Source: CAWGOF01 sp963824225 (lineage in GTDB: Bacteria; Acidobacteriota; Polarisedimenticolia; Polarisedimenticolales; Polarisedimenticolaceae). From it: a stretch of DNA of 64,000 nucleotides. The notes under the pieces are model-generated. The model made no database searches, had not been told where the DNA came from, and saw nothing but the letters and a program-made list of their open reading frames with translations. Location: assembly GCA_963824225.1 (NCBI GenBank), contig CAWGOF010000002.1, positions 248,001 to 312,000 of the forward strand. The letters run 5' to 3'. This document shows positions 1-9,731 of this stretch, piece by piece. The stretch's first letter is position 1. The number at the start of each line of letters is the position of its first letter. The position numbers and the translations under genes were made by a program.

Positions 1-1
1 C

Positions 2-121
2 TTGCTCGGCGCCGTCGCCGCGCTCGTGGTCCTGCGGACCAAGGTCCGCGCACGACCGCGCCTGTTCGACGCGAGCGTGGGTGAGCTGGCCAAGGACCGC
101 CAGGCGCTCGACCGGCGATGA
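2..121 (+). CDS. YqjE-like / phage holin superfamily III protein, C-terminal end (partial)
   Basis: This is the 3' end of a gene that starts outside the window. The visible 39 residues begin with a hydrophobic stretch (LLGAVAALVVL), the end of a membrane segment. They finish with the polar tail ELAKDRQALDRR. A tail of the form ELxKDRExL after two membrane helices is typical of the YqjE/DUF1469 inner-membrane family. The stop TGA overlaps the ATG of the next gene, and YqjE-type genes usually precede YqjK-type genes, which supports the call. These proteins are small inner-membrane proteins of unclear role, often found with stress-related YqjD-like proteins. Only the last quarter is present, so the assignment rests on the tail motif and the neighbour. 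Confidence 0.5.
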   Translation: MLGAVAALVVLRTKVRARPRLFDASVGELAKDRQALDRR

Positions 122-384
122 GCCGCGTGGAAGAGCTGGCGCGACGGCGGAGAGCGCTCGTCCGTCGCTGCGCCGTCGAGCGTGAGGCACTCGGCGATCT
201 GGGCCAGCGCGTCAGCGCACCCTTGATCTGGGTCGACCGCGGGCTCAGCGTCGCGCCGTGGCTCGTCGGGCTCGGAGCGGTCGCCGCGTTCGCCGCGCGG
301 CCCCGGCGCCTCGTGCACTGGGGCGGGCATGCGCTCGACCTCGCCCTGATGCTGCTGCGGCTGCGGAAGGCCTCGCGCGACTAG
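118..384 (+). CDS. YqjK-like small membrane protein
   Basis: An 88-residue protein. A strongly basic N-terminus (ELARRRRALVRRCAVERE) is followed by a helix with the motif WVDRGLSVAPWLVGLGAVAAF and a second, weaker hydrophobic stretch (HALDLALMLLRL). The arginine-rich start, the central DRGL element and the length match the YqjK-like family (PF13997 type). The ATG overlaps the stop of the upstream YqjE-like gene by four bases, the usual yqjE-yqjK order. The role of these proteins is not established. A membrane-associated stress function is an inference from the family's gene neighbourhoods in enterobacteria. Confidence 0.6.
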   Translation: MSRVEELARRRRALVRRCAVEREALGDLGQRVSAPLIWVDRGLSVAPWLVGLGAVAAFAARPRRLVHWGGHALDLALMLLRLRKASRD

Positions 385-1031
385 GGAGCGTCGAGCCACA
401 CGACGCGCTGGCCGTGGATCAGCGGCAGAACGCCCCACTCACCGCGCACGCGGCAGCCGAGATCGGTGAACATGGCCCGGAACTCGGGGCCGCGCTCGAA
501 CTGCACCTTGTACTTCCGCCGCCGGACCACGCGCCGCAGCACCTGCTGGACCGCGTGCAGCGATGGCGACCGGTAGTAGGAGACGATCAGGTGCCGGCGC
601 GCGACCCGCACGAGCTCGGCGGCCACGTGCCGGCGCTTCGCGGCCTCGGCCAGGTGCTGGTACAGGCGGAAATCGAATACCAGGTCGAACTCCCGGTCGT
701 CGAACGGCAGGCGCCCCAGCAGGTCGGCCTGCTGCAGGACGATCGGCGTGCCGGCGGGCGGCTCCGCGGCAGCGAGCGCATCGAGGTGGCGCTGCCACAG
801 GTCGCTGCACACCACGCTGTCGACCGCCGCGGCCCGGAACTGGGCCGTGAATCGGCCGTGACCGCAGGGGATGTCCAGGATTTTCGCCGGGCGCGGCTCG
901 ATGCGGGCCAGGAGATCGCGGACCAGCCCCTGCTCCCGCCGGTTCACCAGCGCCTGGACGCGGCGATAGCGCCGCTTCATGTACGTTTCGCGGTCGAGCG
1001 TGATCACGGCTGAACCTTCCCGGGCGCCCAT
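381..1031 (-). CDS. Class I SAM-dependent methyltransferase
   Basis: A 216-residue protein with a Rossmann-type methyltransferase core. Motif I is ILDIPCGHGRF (residues 51-61), the glycine-rich loop that holds S-adenosylmethionine. It is followed by an acidic strand end (VVCSDLW), a DxxLGRLPFDDREFDLVFDF segment and YQHL, typical of the Methyltransf_11/25 group. The basic C-terminal part (VLRRVVRRRKYKVQFERG) may bind a nucleic acid or lipid head group, but the substrate cannot be told. The start chosen has a GGAG about nine bases upstream. It runs opposite to the YqjK-like gene and its end overlaps that gene's end by four bases. The next gene on the other side is divergent. Confidence 0.75.
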   Translation of the reverse strand: MGAREGSAVITLDRETYMKRRYRRVQALVNRREQGLVRDLLARIEPRPAKILDIPCGHGRFTAQFRAAAVDSVVCSDLWQRHLDALAAAEPPAGTPIVLQQADLLGRLPFDDREFDLVFDFRLYQHLAEAAKRRHVAAELVRVARRHLIVSYYRSPSLHAVQQVLRRVVRRRKYKVQFERGPEFRAMFTDLGCRVRGEWGVLPLIHGQRVVWLDAP

Positions 1032-1117
1032 CGTACTACCACTCCGCGCCCTGCCGCGGGGAACGCCGAACTGAGGCTAGAATGGCCGCGGCTCCCAAAC
1101 ACCGAGAGGTCCCGGAC

Positions 1118-3583
1118 ATGACACGACTCGCTCGTCGGATCGCGCTCGCGATGCTGCTCCTGTTCCTGATTCCGACCCCGTATGCCCGGGCCCAGGACGA
1201 CGATCCGTACCTGTGGCTCGAGGACGTGACGGGCGATCGTTCGCTCGACTGGGTCAAGACCCGCAACGCGGAGAGCACGAAGACGCTGAGCCAGTCCCCG
1301 AGTTCGCCGGGCTCGAGAAGCGGCTCCTGGCGATCCTCGACTCGGACGATCGCATCCCGAACGTCCGCAAGCTCGGCCCCTGGTACTACAACTTCTGGCG
1401 CGACGCGGCCGCACCCGCGTGGCGTGTGGCGGCGGACGACGCTCGACGAGTACCGCAAGCCCGAGCCCGAATGGGAGACGGTCATCGACCTCGACGCGCT
1501 CGCAAGCGCCGAGAACGAGAACTGGGTCTGGTCCGGTGCGGACTGCCTGAAGCCCGAATACCGACGGTGCCTGGTCTCGCTGTCGCGCGGCGGTGCCGAC
1601 GCCGCCGTGACGCGCGAGTTCGACGTGACGACCCGCGCGTTCGTGGCGGACGGCTACACGTTGCCCGAAGCGAAGGCCACCGTGTCGTGGCGCGACCTCG
1701 ACAGCCTGTTCGTCGGCACCGACTTCGGTGCGGGATCGCTGACCGAATCCGGCTACCCCCGGATCATCAAGGAGTGGAAGCGCGGAACGGCACTGGCCGA
1801 CGCGCCCATCGTGTTCGAGGCCAAGCCCGACGGATGTTCGTGCGTTCGCGTTCCGCGACCTGACGCCGGGGTTCGAACGCGACTTCGTCATCCGCGGCGT
1901 CACGTTCTGGACGTCCGAGATGTTCCTGCGACGCAACGGCCGGCTGATCAAGATCGAGAAGCCCGACGACGCCCAGATCCAGTTGGATCGCGATCTCCTG
2001 TTCCTCACGCTGCGCAGCGACTGGAAGGTCGGCGAGCGACGTACCCCGCGGGCGCGCTGATCGCCGCCGACTTCGAGGCGTTCCTCAAGGGCAAGGCGAA
2101 GTTCGACGTGCTGTTCGAGCCGAGCGAGCGGAAGTCGCTGGAGGAGTTCGAGCCGACGCGCCATCACGTGCTGCTCAACGAGCTGGACAACGTACGGAAC
2201 CGGCTGTGCGTGTTGACACGCAAGGACGGCAAGTGGAAGCGCGAGCCGTTGCCCGGGCTGCCCGAGATCGGCACGTTCGCCGTGTCGGCGATCGACCCGG
2301 ACGAGTCGGACGACTACTTCGTCACGACCTCGGACTACCTGACGCCCGACCGTCTGCTCCTGGGCACGATCGGCAAGGGCGCGCGCCGAGACGCTCAAGA
2401 GCCTGCCCGCGCAGTTCAACGCCGACGGGTCTGGTCATCACGCCAGCACGAGGCGACGTCCAAGGACGGGACGCGGATCCCGTACTTCCAGGTCGCGCGC
2501 AAGGACCTTCCGGCTCGACGGCGAGCAATCCGACCCTGCTCTACGGCTACGGCGGCTTCGAGATCCCGATGCTCCCGGGCTACTCGGCCACCGTCGGCGC
2601 GGCGTGGCTGGAGAAGGGCGGCGTGTACGTCGTGGCGAACATCCGGGGCGGCGGCGAGTTCGGTCCGAAGTGGCACCAGGCCGCGCTCAAGGCGAACCGG
2701 CACAAGGCGTACGAGGACTTCATCGCGGTCGCCGAGGACCTGGTGCGGCGAAAGGTCACGTCCCCCGACCGTCTGGGCATCGATGGGCGGGAGCAACGGC
2801 GGCCTGCTGATGGGCAACATGCTGACGATGCGGCCCGATCTGTTCGGGGCGATCGTGTGCCAGGTGCCGCTCCTCGACATGCGGCGCTACCACAAGCTGC
2901 TGGCTGGAGCGAGCTGGGTGGGCGAGTACGGCGACCCCGACGACCCGCAGCAGTGGGCGTTCATGAAGACGTTCTCGCCGTACCACAACGTGCGGAAGGA
3001 CGCGGCGTATCCCCCGACCCTGTTCACCACGTCGACGCGCGACGACCGCGTCCATCCGGGCCACGCGCGGAAGATGGCGGCGCGGATGCTCGAGCAGGGG
3101 CACGACGTCACGTACTACGAGAACATCGAGGGCGGCCACGGCGGCGCGGCCAACAACGCCCAGCGCGCGTTCATGTCCGCGCTGGCGTACCGGTTCCTGT
3201 GGACCGAGCTGCAGCACAAAGATGCCTCGACGGCCAGCGCGGCGAGCGGCGCCGACGGGCCGCGCACGTTCAAGGGCGAGTTCACCTGGTCGCAGCGCAA
3301 CCATACGGGCGACATCGAGGCGATCTTCACCCCCACGGGGAACGGGACGTGGGACGTCGCGTTCCACTTCCTGTTCCGCGACCAGCCGCACGTGTACGCC
3401 GGGACCGCATCCGGCGAGCTGTCCGCGGGCGAGCTCCAGGGCACGGTGCAGAACGAGAACAAGGAGCGCACGTTCCGGTTCCGCGGGCAGATCGAGGACG
3501 GGAAGTTCGAGGGCCGTCACGTCGAGGTCGACGGCACGGACGAACAGGAGACCGGCACGCTGACGCTCGATATCGCCGGCTGA
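1118..3583 (+). pseudogene. Prolyl oligopeptidase family (S9A) serine peptidase, frameshifted as sequenced, with extra C-terminal domain
   Basis: Secreted S9A peptidase that would cleave short proline-containing peptides. The start at 1118 gives a signal peptide (RRIALAMLLLFLIPTPYARAQ) and then the family's DPYLWLEDV opening. The propeller (NFWRDA, PRGVWRRTTLDEYRK) and the hydrolase domain follow. Catalytic Ser lies in GGSNGG (near 2790), Asp in STRDDRVHPGHARK and His in EGGHGG (near 3135). About ten one- or two-base indels split the frame near 1300, 1414, 1831, 2039, 2386, 2428, 2443, 2510, 2521 and 2781. From 2785 to the stop the frame is clean. After the normal end (AYRFLWTEL) about 120 more residues form a separate β-rich segment. 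Residues between breaks stay well conserved, so sequencing error is more likely than decay. Confidence 0.8.
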
Positions 3584-3593
3584 GCCCGCTGCG

Positions 3594-5180
3594 CTATCTT
3601 CGCGCGAGCTCGATCGCTCGCTCGAGCCGCTTGCCCTGAGCGCCGGCGACGACCAGGTCGCCGTGCGACGTGAAGACCGCGGTGAAGGGGATCTCGCGGA
3701 CGCCGAACGTACGCACGAGATCGGACTCCCAACCCTGGCCGTCGTGGAGCTGGATGCCCGGCAGGCGGTGCTCGGCCACCCACCGTGCCAGCTGCTCGCG
3801 TGACATCTCGTCCGCGTGATCGAGGTTCACGCTGAGGAGCAAGACGTCCTCGCCGTGCCGCTCGGCGATCCGCCGCATCGTGGACAGCCCCTCGACGCAC
3901 GGCGCGCACCAGGTGGCCCAGAAGTCGAGCACGACGATCCTTCCGCGCAGCGCATCGCGGTCGACGATCGTGCCGTCGAGCGTGGGACCGCGGAACTCGG
4001 GCAGTCCACCGGCCTCGAGCGCCAGCAGGCCGAGCGCATCGCGCACCGCGGCCAAGAGCGTGGGCCGCGCTGCGTTGCGGGCGACGAACGAGCGATAGAC
4101 GGCGGCCGCTCGCGCGGGCTGGCGCGCGTCGAACTCGATCCGCACGCGACCCTCCGCCGCTACCGCGGCGAACGGTGCGTCGGCGTGGCGCTCGAGGACC
4201 TCGTCGAGAGCGGTGCGGATGCCCTCGATCGTCCCGGGCAAGAACGCTCCCCGCTCGTCGCGCCGAGCGTTGAGCGCGAGCGCACGGAGGACGAGCGTGC
4301 CGGCACGCCGGTCACCCTGCGGCGACCGCTCGAGCGACAGGCTCACCACGCGCTCGGTCCGGCGGGCCACGTCGGACGACAGCCGCGCCCAGCGCAGGAT
4401 CGTTCCGCCGGCGTAGATGTCCTCGAGCGCGTCGAGCGCGAGCGCGAGATCCTGGGCTTCCGGCCGCGCCAGCACGTAGGCCTCGAGCGCCGCCGCGGAG
4501 GCGCGGTCGATGAGGCGGGTCCAGCGCGCGGTCGGGCGCACCCCGAGCGCCGGCGCCATGCGCGCGAGCTCGGCGCTCCGCAGCCCCCGGCGTCGCACGA
4601 CCACCGCAGCGCTCTCGGGCGGCCGGTCGGTGTAGAACGCCTCCCACCCGGCGAAGGCTTCCTCGGCTTCGCGCAGTCGGGGCAGGGAGTCGATCAGCAG
4701 CACGAACTTCGGGTGATTCTTGAGTCGCGACCAGACCTCCGAGCGCGCGAGCGCGTCCAGGTCGTGGAATCCGCGTTCCACGGCCGCGCGGGCATGCTCG
4801 AGCGCTTCCTCGTTCGCCCGGCGCGACGCGGCGAGCTGGGCCAGCGATACGAACGGCTCCGGATTCGGCGCGTAGATCGCCGCTTGGGCGCGGAACGCAG
4901 CCTCGGCGCCATCGAGTTCGCCGGCGCGCTGCCGTTCGACGCCCTGGCGACCGAGCTCCGCGAAGCGCTCGACCTCCGAGTCCGACAGCTCTGGGAACAC
5001 CTCGAGCAGCGGGAAGAAGTCCTGCTGCTCCCCGAGGAGCCGCTCCGTTTCGTCGAGCCCCGACGCCGTGCGGCCCACCGAGCCGCAGCCCGCCGGCCCT
5101 CAGCCCGCCTCCGCCGGCCGTGGCAAGACCATGACCGACACGAGGACGATCCCGAGCCACACGATCCGCGACTGGCCCAT
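3594..5180 (-). CDS. TlpA-like thiol-disulfide oxidoreductase with N-terminal TPR-like region (signal peptide out of frame)
   Basis: Periplasmic thioredoxin-fold protein. The open part (from 5078) has 494 residues. An α-helical, TPR-like region comes first, and a C-terminal TlpA/AhpC-TSA domain carries the redox motif WCAPC (residues 390-394 of that frame) and the cis-proline element VREIPF. Upstream, in another frame, an ATG at 5180 with a GGAGGG Shine-Dalgarno encodes a convincing 26-residue signal peptide ([17 protein letters not shown]…AEAG) that ends at TGA near 5100. A single indel near 5095-5110 would join the two. I therefore extend the gene to 5180. It converges with the S9 peptidase, with ten bases between the stops. 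It probably reduces or oxidises exported thiols, but the partner is unknown. Confidence 0.7.
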
Positions 5181-5435
5181 GGCGCTGCCCTCCGGAACTG
5201 GCGCGAGTCTGCACCCGTTCGGATTCGCTGCGCAAGCGTAGAGCGCGGATCGCGTGGCCGACGGCGTGTGCGGCGGGCCACAAGCGATGTGCCATCATGC
5301 GTTTGGACACGAAAGCGGCGCGGTCCGGACTCGTCCGACTCCCCGCCCGAAAACCGACGCGCGGGCCACGGTTTCCGCACCACGGCGAAAACCTTTTGGG
5401 GCCGGAAGCGTTCAACAGCCTGGGGAGACACGCCC

Positions 5436-6135
5436 ATGATCCGGCTCCAGGGGATCCACAAGTCGTACGGTGCCGGCGCGGCTCGCCTGCACGTGCTCAA
5501 GGGCATCGATGCCTGACGATCGAGCCCGGGGAGCTGGTGTCGATCATGGGCTCGTCGGGGTCCGGCAAGTCGACCCTGCTCAACGTGCTCGGGTTGCTCG
5601 ACGGCTACGACGCCGGCGCGTATGGCTCGACGGGCCAGGTAGATCGCCGAGCTGAGCGAGACCCGCGCCGCCGTGCTGCGGCGCAACGCGCTGGGCTTCG
5701 TGTTCCAGTCGTTCAACCTGATCCCGTTCAAGACCGCCGTCGAGAACGTCGCCCTGCCCCTGTACTACCAGGGCGTGGCGCGCGCGGAAGCGCAACACGC
5801 TGGCGCGCGAGTACCTGGAGCGCGTGGGGCTCGGTCCGTGGGCCGAGCACCGCCCGTCCGAGATGTCGGGCGGGCCAGCAGCAGCGGGTGGCGATCGCGC
5901 GGGCCCTGATCGCCGAGCCCCAAGGTCATCCTGGCCGACGAGCCCACGGGCGCGCTCGACTAGCCAGACCTCGCAGGAGGTCATGCAGCTCCTGATCGAG
6001 GTCCACGCGCGCCGGCGTGACCGTCGTGATCGTGACCCACGAGCACGAGATCGCCGCACGGGCCGAGCGCGTGATCCGGCTGCGCGACGGGCTGATCGAG
6101 CGCGACGACGGCGCGGGTCCGGGCCCGATGCTTAG
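5436..6135 (+). pseudogene. MacB/LolD-type ABC transporter ATPase, frameshifted as sequenced
   Basis: Cytoplasmic ATPase of a MacB-type tripartite exporter. The ATG at 5436 follows a GGGGAG. Readable pieces in order are: [14 protein letters not shown], Walker [10 protein letters not shown], a Q-loop region [15 protein letters not shown], the signature [14 protein letters not shown] (broken by one base), Walker [14 protein letters not shown] (broken), and the H-loop VIVTHEHEIA. Roughly nine indels occur, near 5513, 5625, 5635, 5642, 5788, 5875, 5923, 5954 and 6011, mostly single insertions. The stop proposed is TAG at 6133-6135, overlapping the ATG of the next permease. In the frame read as given, ATPase and permease are joined without a stop, so a MacB-like fusion is possible but less likely. 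Confidence 0.75.
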
Positions 6136-7363
6136 CCTCGACACCTGGCAGGAGATCTTCGACACGATGCGGAAGAACCGGCTGCGGACGTTCCTGACCG
6201 GGTTCTCCGTCGCGTGGGGCATCTTCATGCTGATCCTGCTGCTCGGCTCGGGCGAGGGGCTGCGGCACGGCGTCGAGTACCAGTTCCGCGACGACGCGGT
6301 GAACAGCGTGTGGATCTCCTCCGGTCAGACCACCGTGCCGCACCGCGGGCTGCGTCCCGGCCGCCAGGTGCAGTTCCGCAACAGCGACTACGACGAGCTG
6401 CGCCGCGACGTCGAGGGCGTCGAGTACCTGACCGGCGCGGTTCTGGATCCGCGGGACGTTGACCGTGTCGTTCGGCCGCGAGAGCGGGAGCTTCGACGTG
6501 CGCTGCGTCCACCCCGACCACCAGCACCTGGAGCACACGCGGATCATCGCGGGGCCGATTCCTGAACGAGCCGGACATCACCGAGCACCGCAAGGTCGCG
6601 GTGGTCGGCGTGAACGTCCAGCGTGACCTGTTCCGCGGCCAGGACCCGCTCGGGCAGTACGTAGAGATCAACGGCATCGCGTTCAAGGTCGTGGGGGTGT
6701 TCGAGGACGACGGTCCGGACGGCGAGCGCTCGAAGATCTACCTCCCGATGTCGACGGCCCAGCGCACGTTCAACGGCGCGGACCGCCTGGGCCAGATGAT
6801 GTTCACGACCGGCGAGGCGACGCTGGCCGAGAGCCAGCACATGGCCGAGGACGTCCGGCAGCGCCTGGCGCTGCGTCACTCGTTCGCGCCCGAGGACAAG
6901 CGCGCGATCTTCGTGCGCAACAACTACGAGGCGTTCGAGCGCGTCCTGGGGCTGATGCGCGCCATCCGCGTCGTTCGTGTGGGTCATCGGGATCGGGACC
7001 ATGCTCGCCGGCGTCGTCGGGGTCAGCAACATCATGCTCATCGCCGTGCGCGAGCGCACGAAGGAGATCGGCGTGCGCAAGGCGCTCGGGGCGACGCCGG
7101 CGTCGATCGTCGGACTCGTGCTGCAGGAGGCGGTGTTCCTGACCGGGGTCGCGGGGTACATCGGGCTCGTCCTCGGCGTGCTCGTGCTCGAGCTCGCGGC
7201 CAAGCCGCTCCAGGGCCAGGAGATGTTCCGCAACCCGGAAGTCGATCTGGGGATCGCGTTCTCGGCGACGGTGCTGCTCGTGATCGCCGGTACGCTCGCC
7301 GGCTTCGTCCCGGCGCGACGCGCCGCCGCGATCCGTCCGGTCGAGGCGCTGAGGGACGAATGA
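6128..7363 (+). pseudogene. MacB-type ABC permease 1, frameshifted as sequenced
   Basis: Inner-membrane permease of the FtsX/MacB fold. The N-terminus LDTWQEIFDTMRKNRLRTFLTGFSVAWGIFMLILLLG is the typical first transmembrane helix. A periplasmic MacB_PCD-like region follows (GVEYQFRDDAVNSVWIS, KVAVVGVNVQRDLF). The last three helices include [33 protein letters not shown], a family hallmark, and it ends in RPVEALRDE. Indels lie near 6438, 6557 and 6975. The stop overlaps the next ATG by four bases (7360-7363). With the ATPase, the second permease and the adaptor it forms one efflux operon, which could export peptides, lipids or toxic compounds. The substrate is not predictable. Confidence 0.75.
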
Positions 7364-8630
7364 GCGTGCTCGATCGCGACCACTGGCGCGAGATCGGCGC
7401 CGCGCTGCGGGGCAACAAGCTGCGCACCGCGCTGACGGCGTTCGGCGTGTTCTGGGGGATCTTCATGCTCGTGGTCATGATGGGATCGGGGAACGGGCTC
7501 GAGCGCGGAGCAGGACGATTCGTTCGCCGGGGTCGCCACGAACACGATGTTCGTGTGGGGCCAGCGGACGTCGAAGCCGTACCGCGGGCTCCCGGTCGGC
7601 CGCGGGGTCGAGCTCACGATCGAGGACGCCGACGGCGCTCGATGCGCGGATCGCCGAGGCCGAGATCGTGGCTCCGCGGTGCCAGCTCGGCGGGTACGGC
7701 ACCGGCAACAACGTCACCCGGGGCCGCAAGGCCGGCGGCTTCGGCGTGATGGGCGACGTACCGGAGCTGCTGCACGTGCAAACGGTTCCGCTCGTCGCCG
7801 GACGGTTCGTCAACGCCACTCGACGTGGCCGAGCGGCGCAAGGTCGCGGTCATCGGCACGCGCGTGCGCGAGCTCCTGTTCGAGAGCGGCGAGGACCCGC
7901 TGGGCCGCGAGATCGCGATCCAGGGCGTGACTTCAAGGTCGTCGGCCTGTTCCGGCCGCTGCAGTCCGGCCAGCGCGGCGACGAGCAGGCGCAGACGATC
8001 CACATCCCGCTTCACGACGTTCCAGCAGGCGTTCCACTACGGTCGGAACGATCGACTGGTTGGCCGTCAAGTCGCGAGACGACGTGCGGGCCTCGGTCAC
8101 CGAGGAGAAGGTCAAGGCCGAGCTGCGCGCGCGTCACGGCGCGGCGCCGGACGACCAGCGCGCGATCGGCTCGTGGAGCATGGCGACGGAGTACGACAAG
8201 TTCCACTCGGCTGTTCGTCGGGATCCGGATCCTCGTGTGGATCGTGGGGATCGGGACGCTGGCCGCCGGCGTCATCGGCGTGAGCAACATCATGCTGGTC
8301 ATCGTGCGCGAGCGGACGCACGAGATCGGCATTCGCCGCGCGATCGGCGCCACGCCGTTCGGGATCACGAGCCAGATCGTCCTCGAAGCCCTGCTCCTGA
8401 CGGCGACGGCGGGCTACGTCGGCCTGATCGCCGGGATGCTGGCGATGGACGGCGTCGCCGCGGCGATCGCCGGCACGGACTCGGAGTTTTTCCGTCGGCC
8501 GGGCATCGACCTGGCCACCGCCGTTCGCGCGCTCGGCGATCCTCGTCCTGTGCGGGAGTCGCCGCCGGCCTGATGCCGGCGATACGCGCGGTTCGCGTCA
8601 ACACCGTGGAGGCCTTGCGGCTCGCTATGA
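7360..8630 (+). pseudogene. MacB-type ABC permease 2, frameshifted as sequenced
   Basis: A second FtsX/MacB-fold permease, related to the preceding one. It opens with LDRDHWREIGAALRGNKLRTALTAFGVFWGIFML, has a periplasmic domain (NTMFVWGQRTSKPYRGLPVGRGVELT), and closes with LVWIVGIGTLAAGVIGVSNIMLVIVRERTHEIGIRRAIGATPFGI. About eight one-base indels interrupt the frame, near 7510, 7635, 7817, 7930, 8011, 8049, 8209 and 8531, most of them insertions. The likely stop is the TGA at 8628-8630, which overlaps the ATG of the adaptor gene. Pairs of MacB-like permeases probably act as a heterodimer, whereas canonical MacB is a homodimer. Confidence 0.72.
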
Positions 8631-9731
8631 AGAAACTGCTCGTCGATCCTCGGCGGGGTGCTCGTGCTCGGTACGTTCGCCGGCACCGTGTTCTACCTGT
8701 GGAGCAAGTCGCAGCGTCCGCCCGTGCTCTACGAGACGGCCGCGCCGCACGTCGCCGACATCGTGAAGAAGACGGTGGCCACGGGCTCGGTCGTGCCGCG
8801 CAAGGAGGTCGAGATCAAGCCCCAGGTCTCGGGGATCCTCGAGACGCTGTACGTCGAGCCGGGCCGCGTGGTTCGTCGCGGGGATCCGGTGGCGAAGATC
8901 CGGGTCATCCCGCAGATGTCCCAGCTCGCCTCGGCCGAGAATCGCGTCGACCTCGCGGGGGTCAACGTCGACAACGCGGAACGCGAATACCAGCGACTCC
9001 AGACCTTGCGGACCCAGGGCATCGTGTCGGACGAGGCGTTTCGCAAGGCCGAGGTCGAGCGGGCCCGGGCCCTGGCCGAGGCTCAGGCCGCGCGGGACAC
9101 GCTCGACGTGGTCCGTAACGGTACGACGGCGCGCGCCGCCGACAGCGCGTCGACGCTCGTCCGGGCGACGATCGGCGGCACGGTGCTCGAGGTCCCGGTC
9201 GAGGAGGGCCGCTCGGTCATCGAGGCCAACACGTTCAACGACGGCACGACGATCGCGACCGTCGCGGACATGAGCGAGCTCGTGTTCAAGGGACGCGTCG
9301 ACGAGTCCGAGGTCGGCAAGCTGCGGCCGGGCATGCAGCTCGTGCTGACGATCGGCGCGATCGAGGACACGAAGTTCGAGGCGACGCTCGAGCACATCGC
9401 CCCCAAGGGCAAGGAAGAGAACGGCGCGATCCAGTTCGAGATCCGCGCCGCCGTGACCCCCGAGGCCGACGTCCTGATCCGCGCCAACTACAGCGCGAAC
9501 GCGGACATCGTCCTCGACCGCCGGGATCAGGTCCTGGCCGTGGAGGAGGCGCTGCTCGAGTTCGAGGACGGCAAGGCGTGGGTCGAGGTCGAGACCGCCC
9601 CGCAGGTGTTCGAGCGTCGCGAGGTCTCGACCGGTCTGTCCGACGGGATCACGATCGAGGTCGTGTCGGGCCTGACGGCGACCGACCGGCTGAAGAGCAA
9701 GGCCCAGCCGGGCGCGGCGCGGCGCAGCTAG
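8627..9731 (+). CDS. Periplasmic adaptor subunit (MacA/HlyD-like membrane fusion protein)
   Basis: Membrane fusion protein linking the permeases to an outer-membrane channel. The ATG at 8627 begins MKKLLV. One inserted base near 8644 breaks the frame, which resumes as GGVLVLGTFAGTVFYLW, an N-terminal membrane anchor. Then come the lipoyl-like half (TVATGSVVPRKEVEIKPQVSGIL), a short coiled-coil hairpin (residues about 95-165, rich in Ala, Glu and Arg), the second lipoyl half and β-barrel (LVRATIGGTVLEVPVEEG), and a C-terminal membrane-proximal domain. From 8658 to the stop the frame is intact. The stop TAG lies in a CTAG shared with the convergent NFACT-R gene. Confidence 0.82.

Noticed and set aside
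6017..6565. A genuine ATPase–permease fusion as in MacB
   Set aside because: The frame read as given joins the two, but TAG at 6133-6135 in the neighbouring frame overlaps the permease ATG as elsewhere in the window, and the ATPase is full of indels. A separate ATPase is more likely, though not proven.
5436..8650. Programmed frameshifting or another recoding as an explanation for the broken ABC genes
   Set aside because: Too many shifts in both directions, no slippery sequences or pseudoknots at the sites, and unrelated genes (S9 peptidase, kinase, pirin) show the same lesions.
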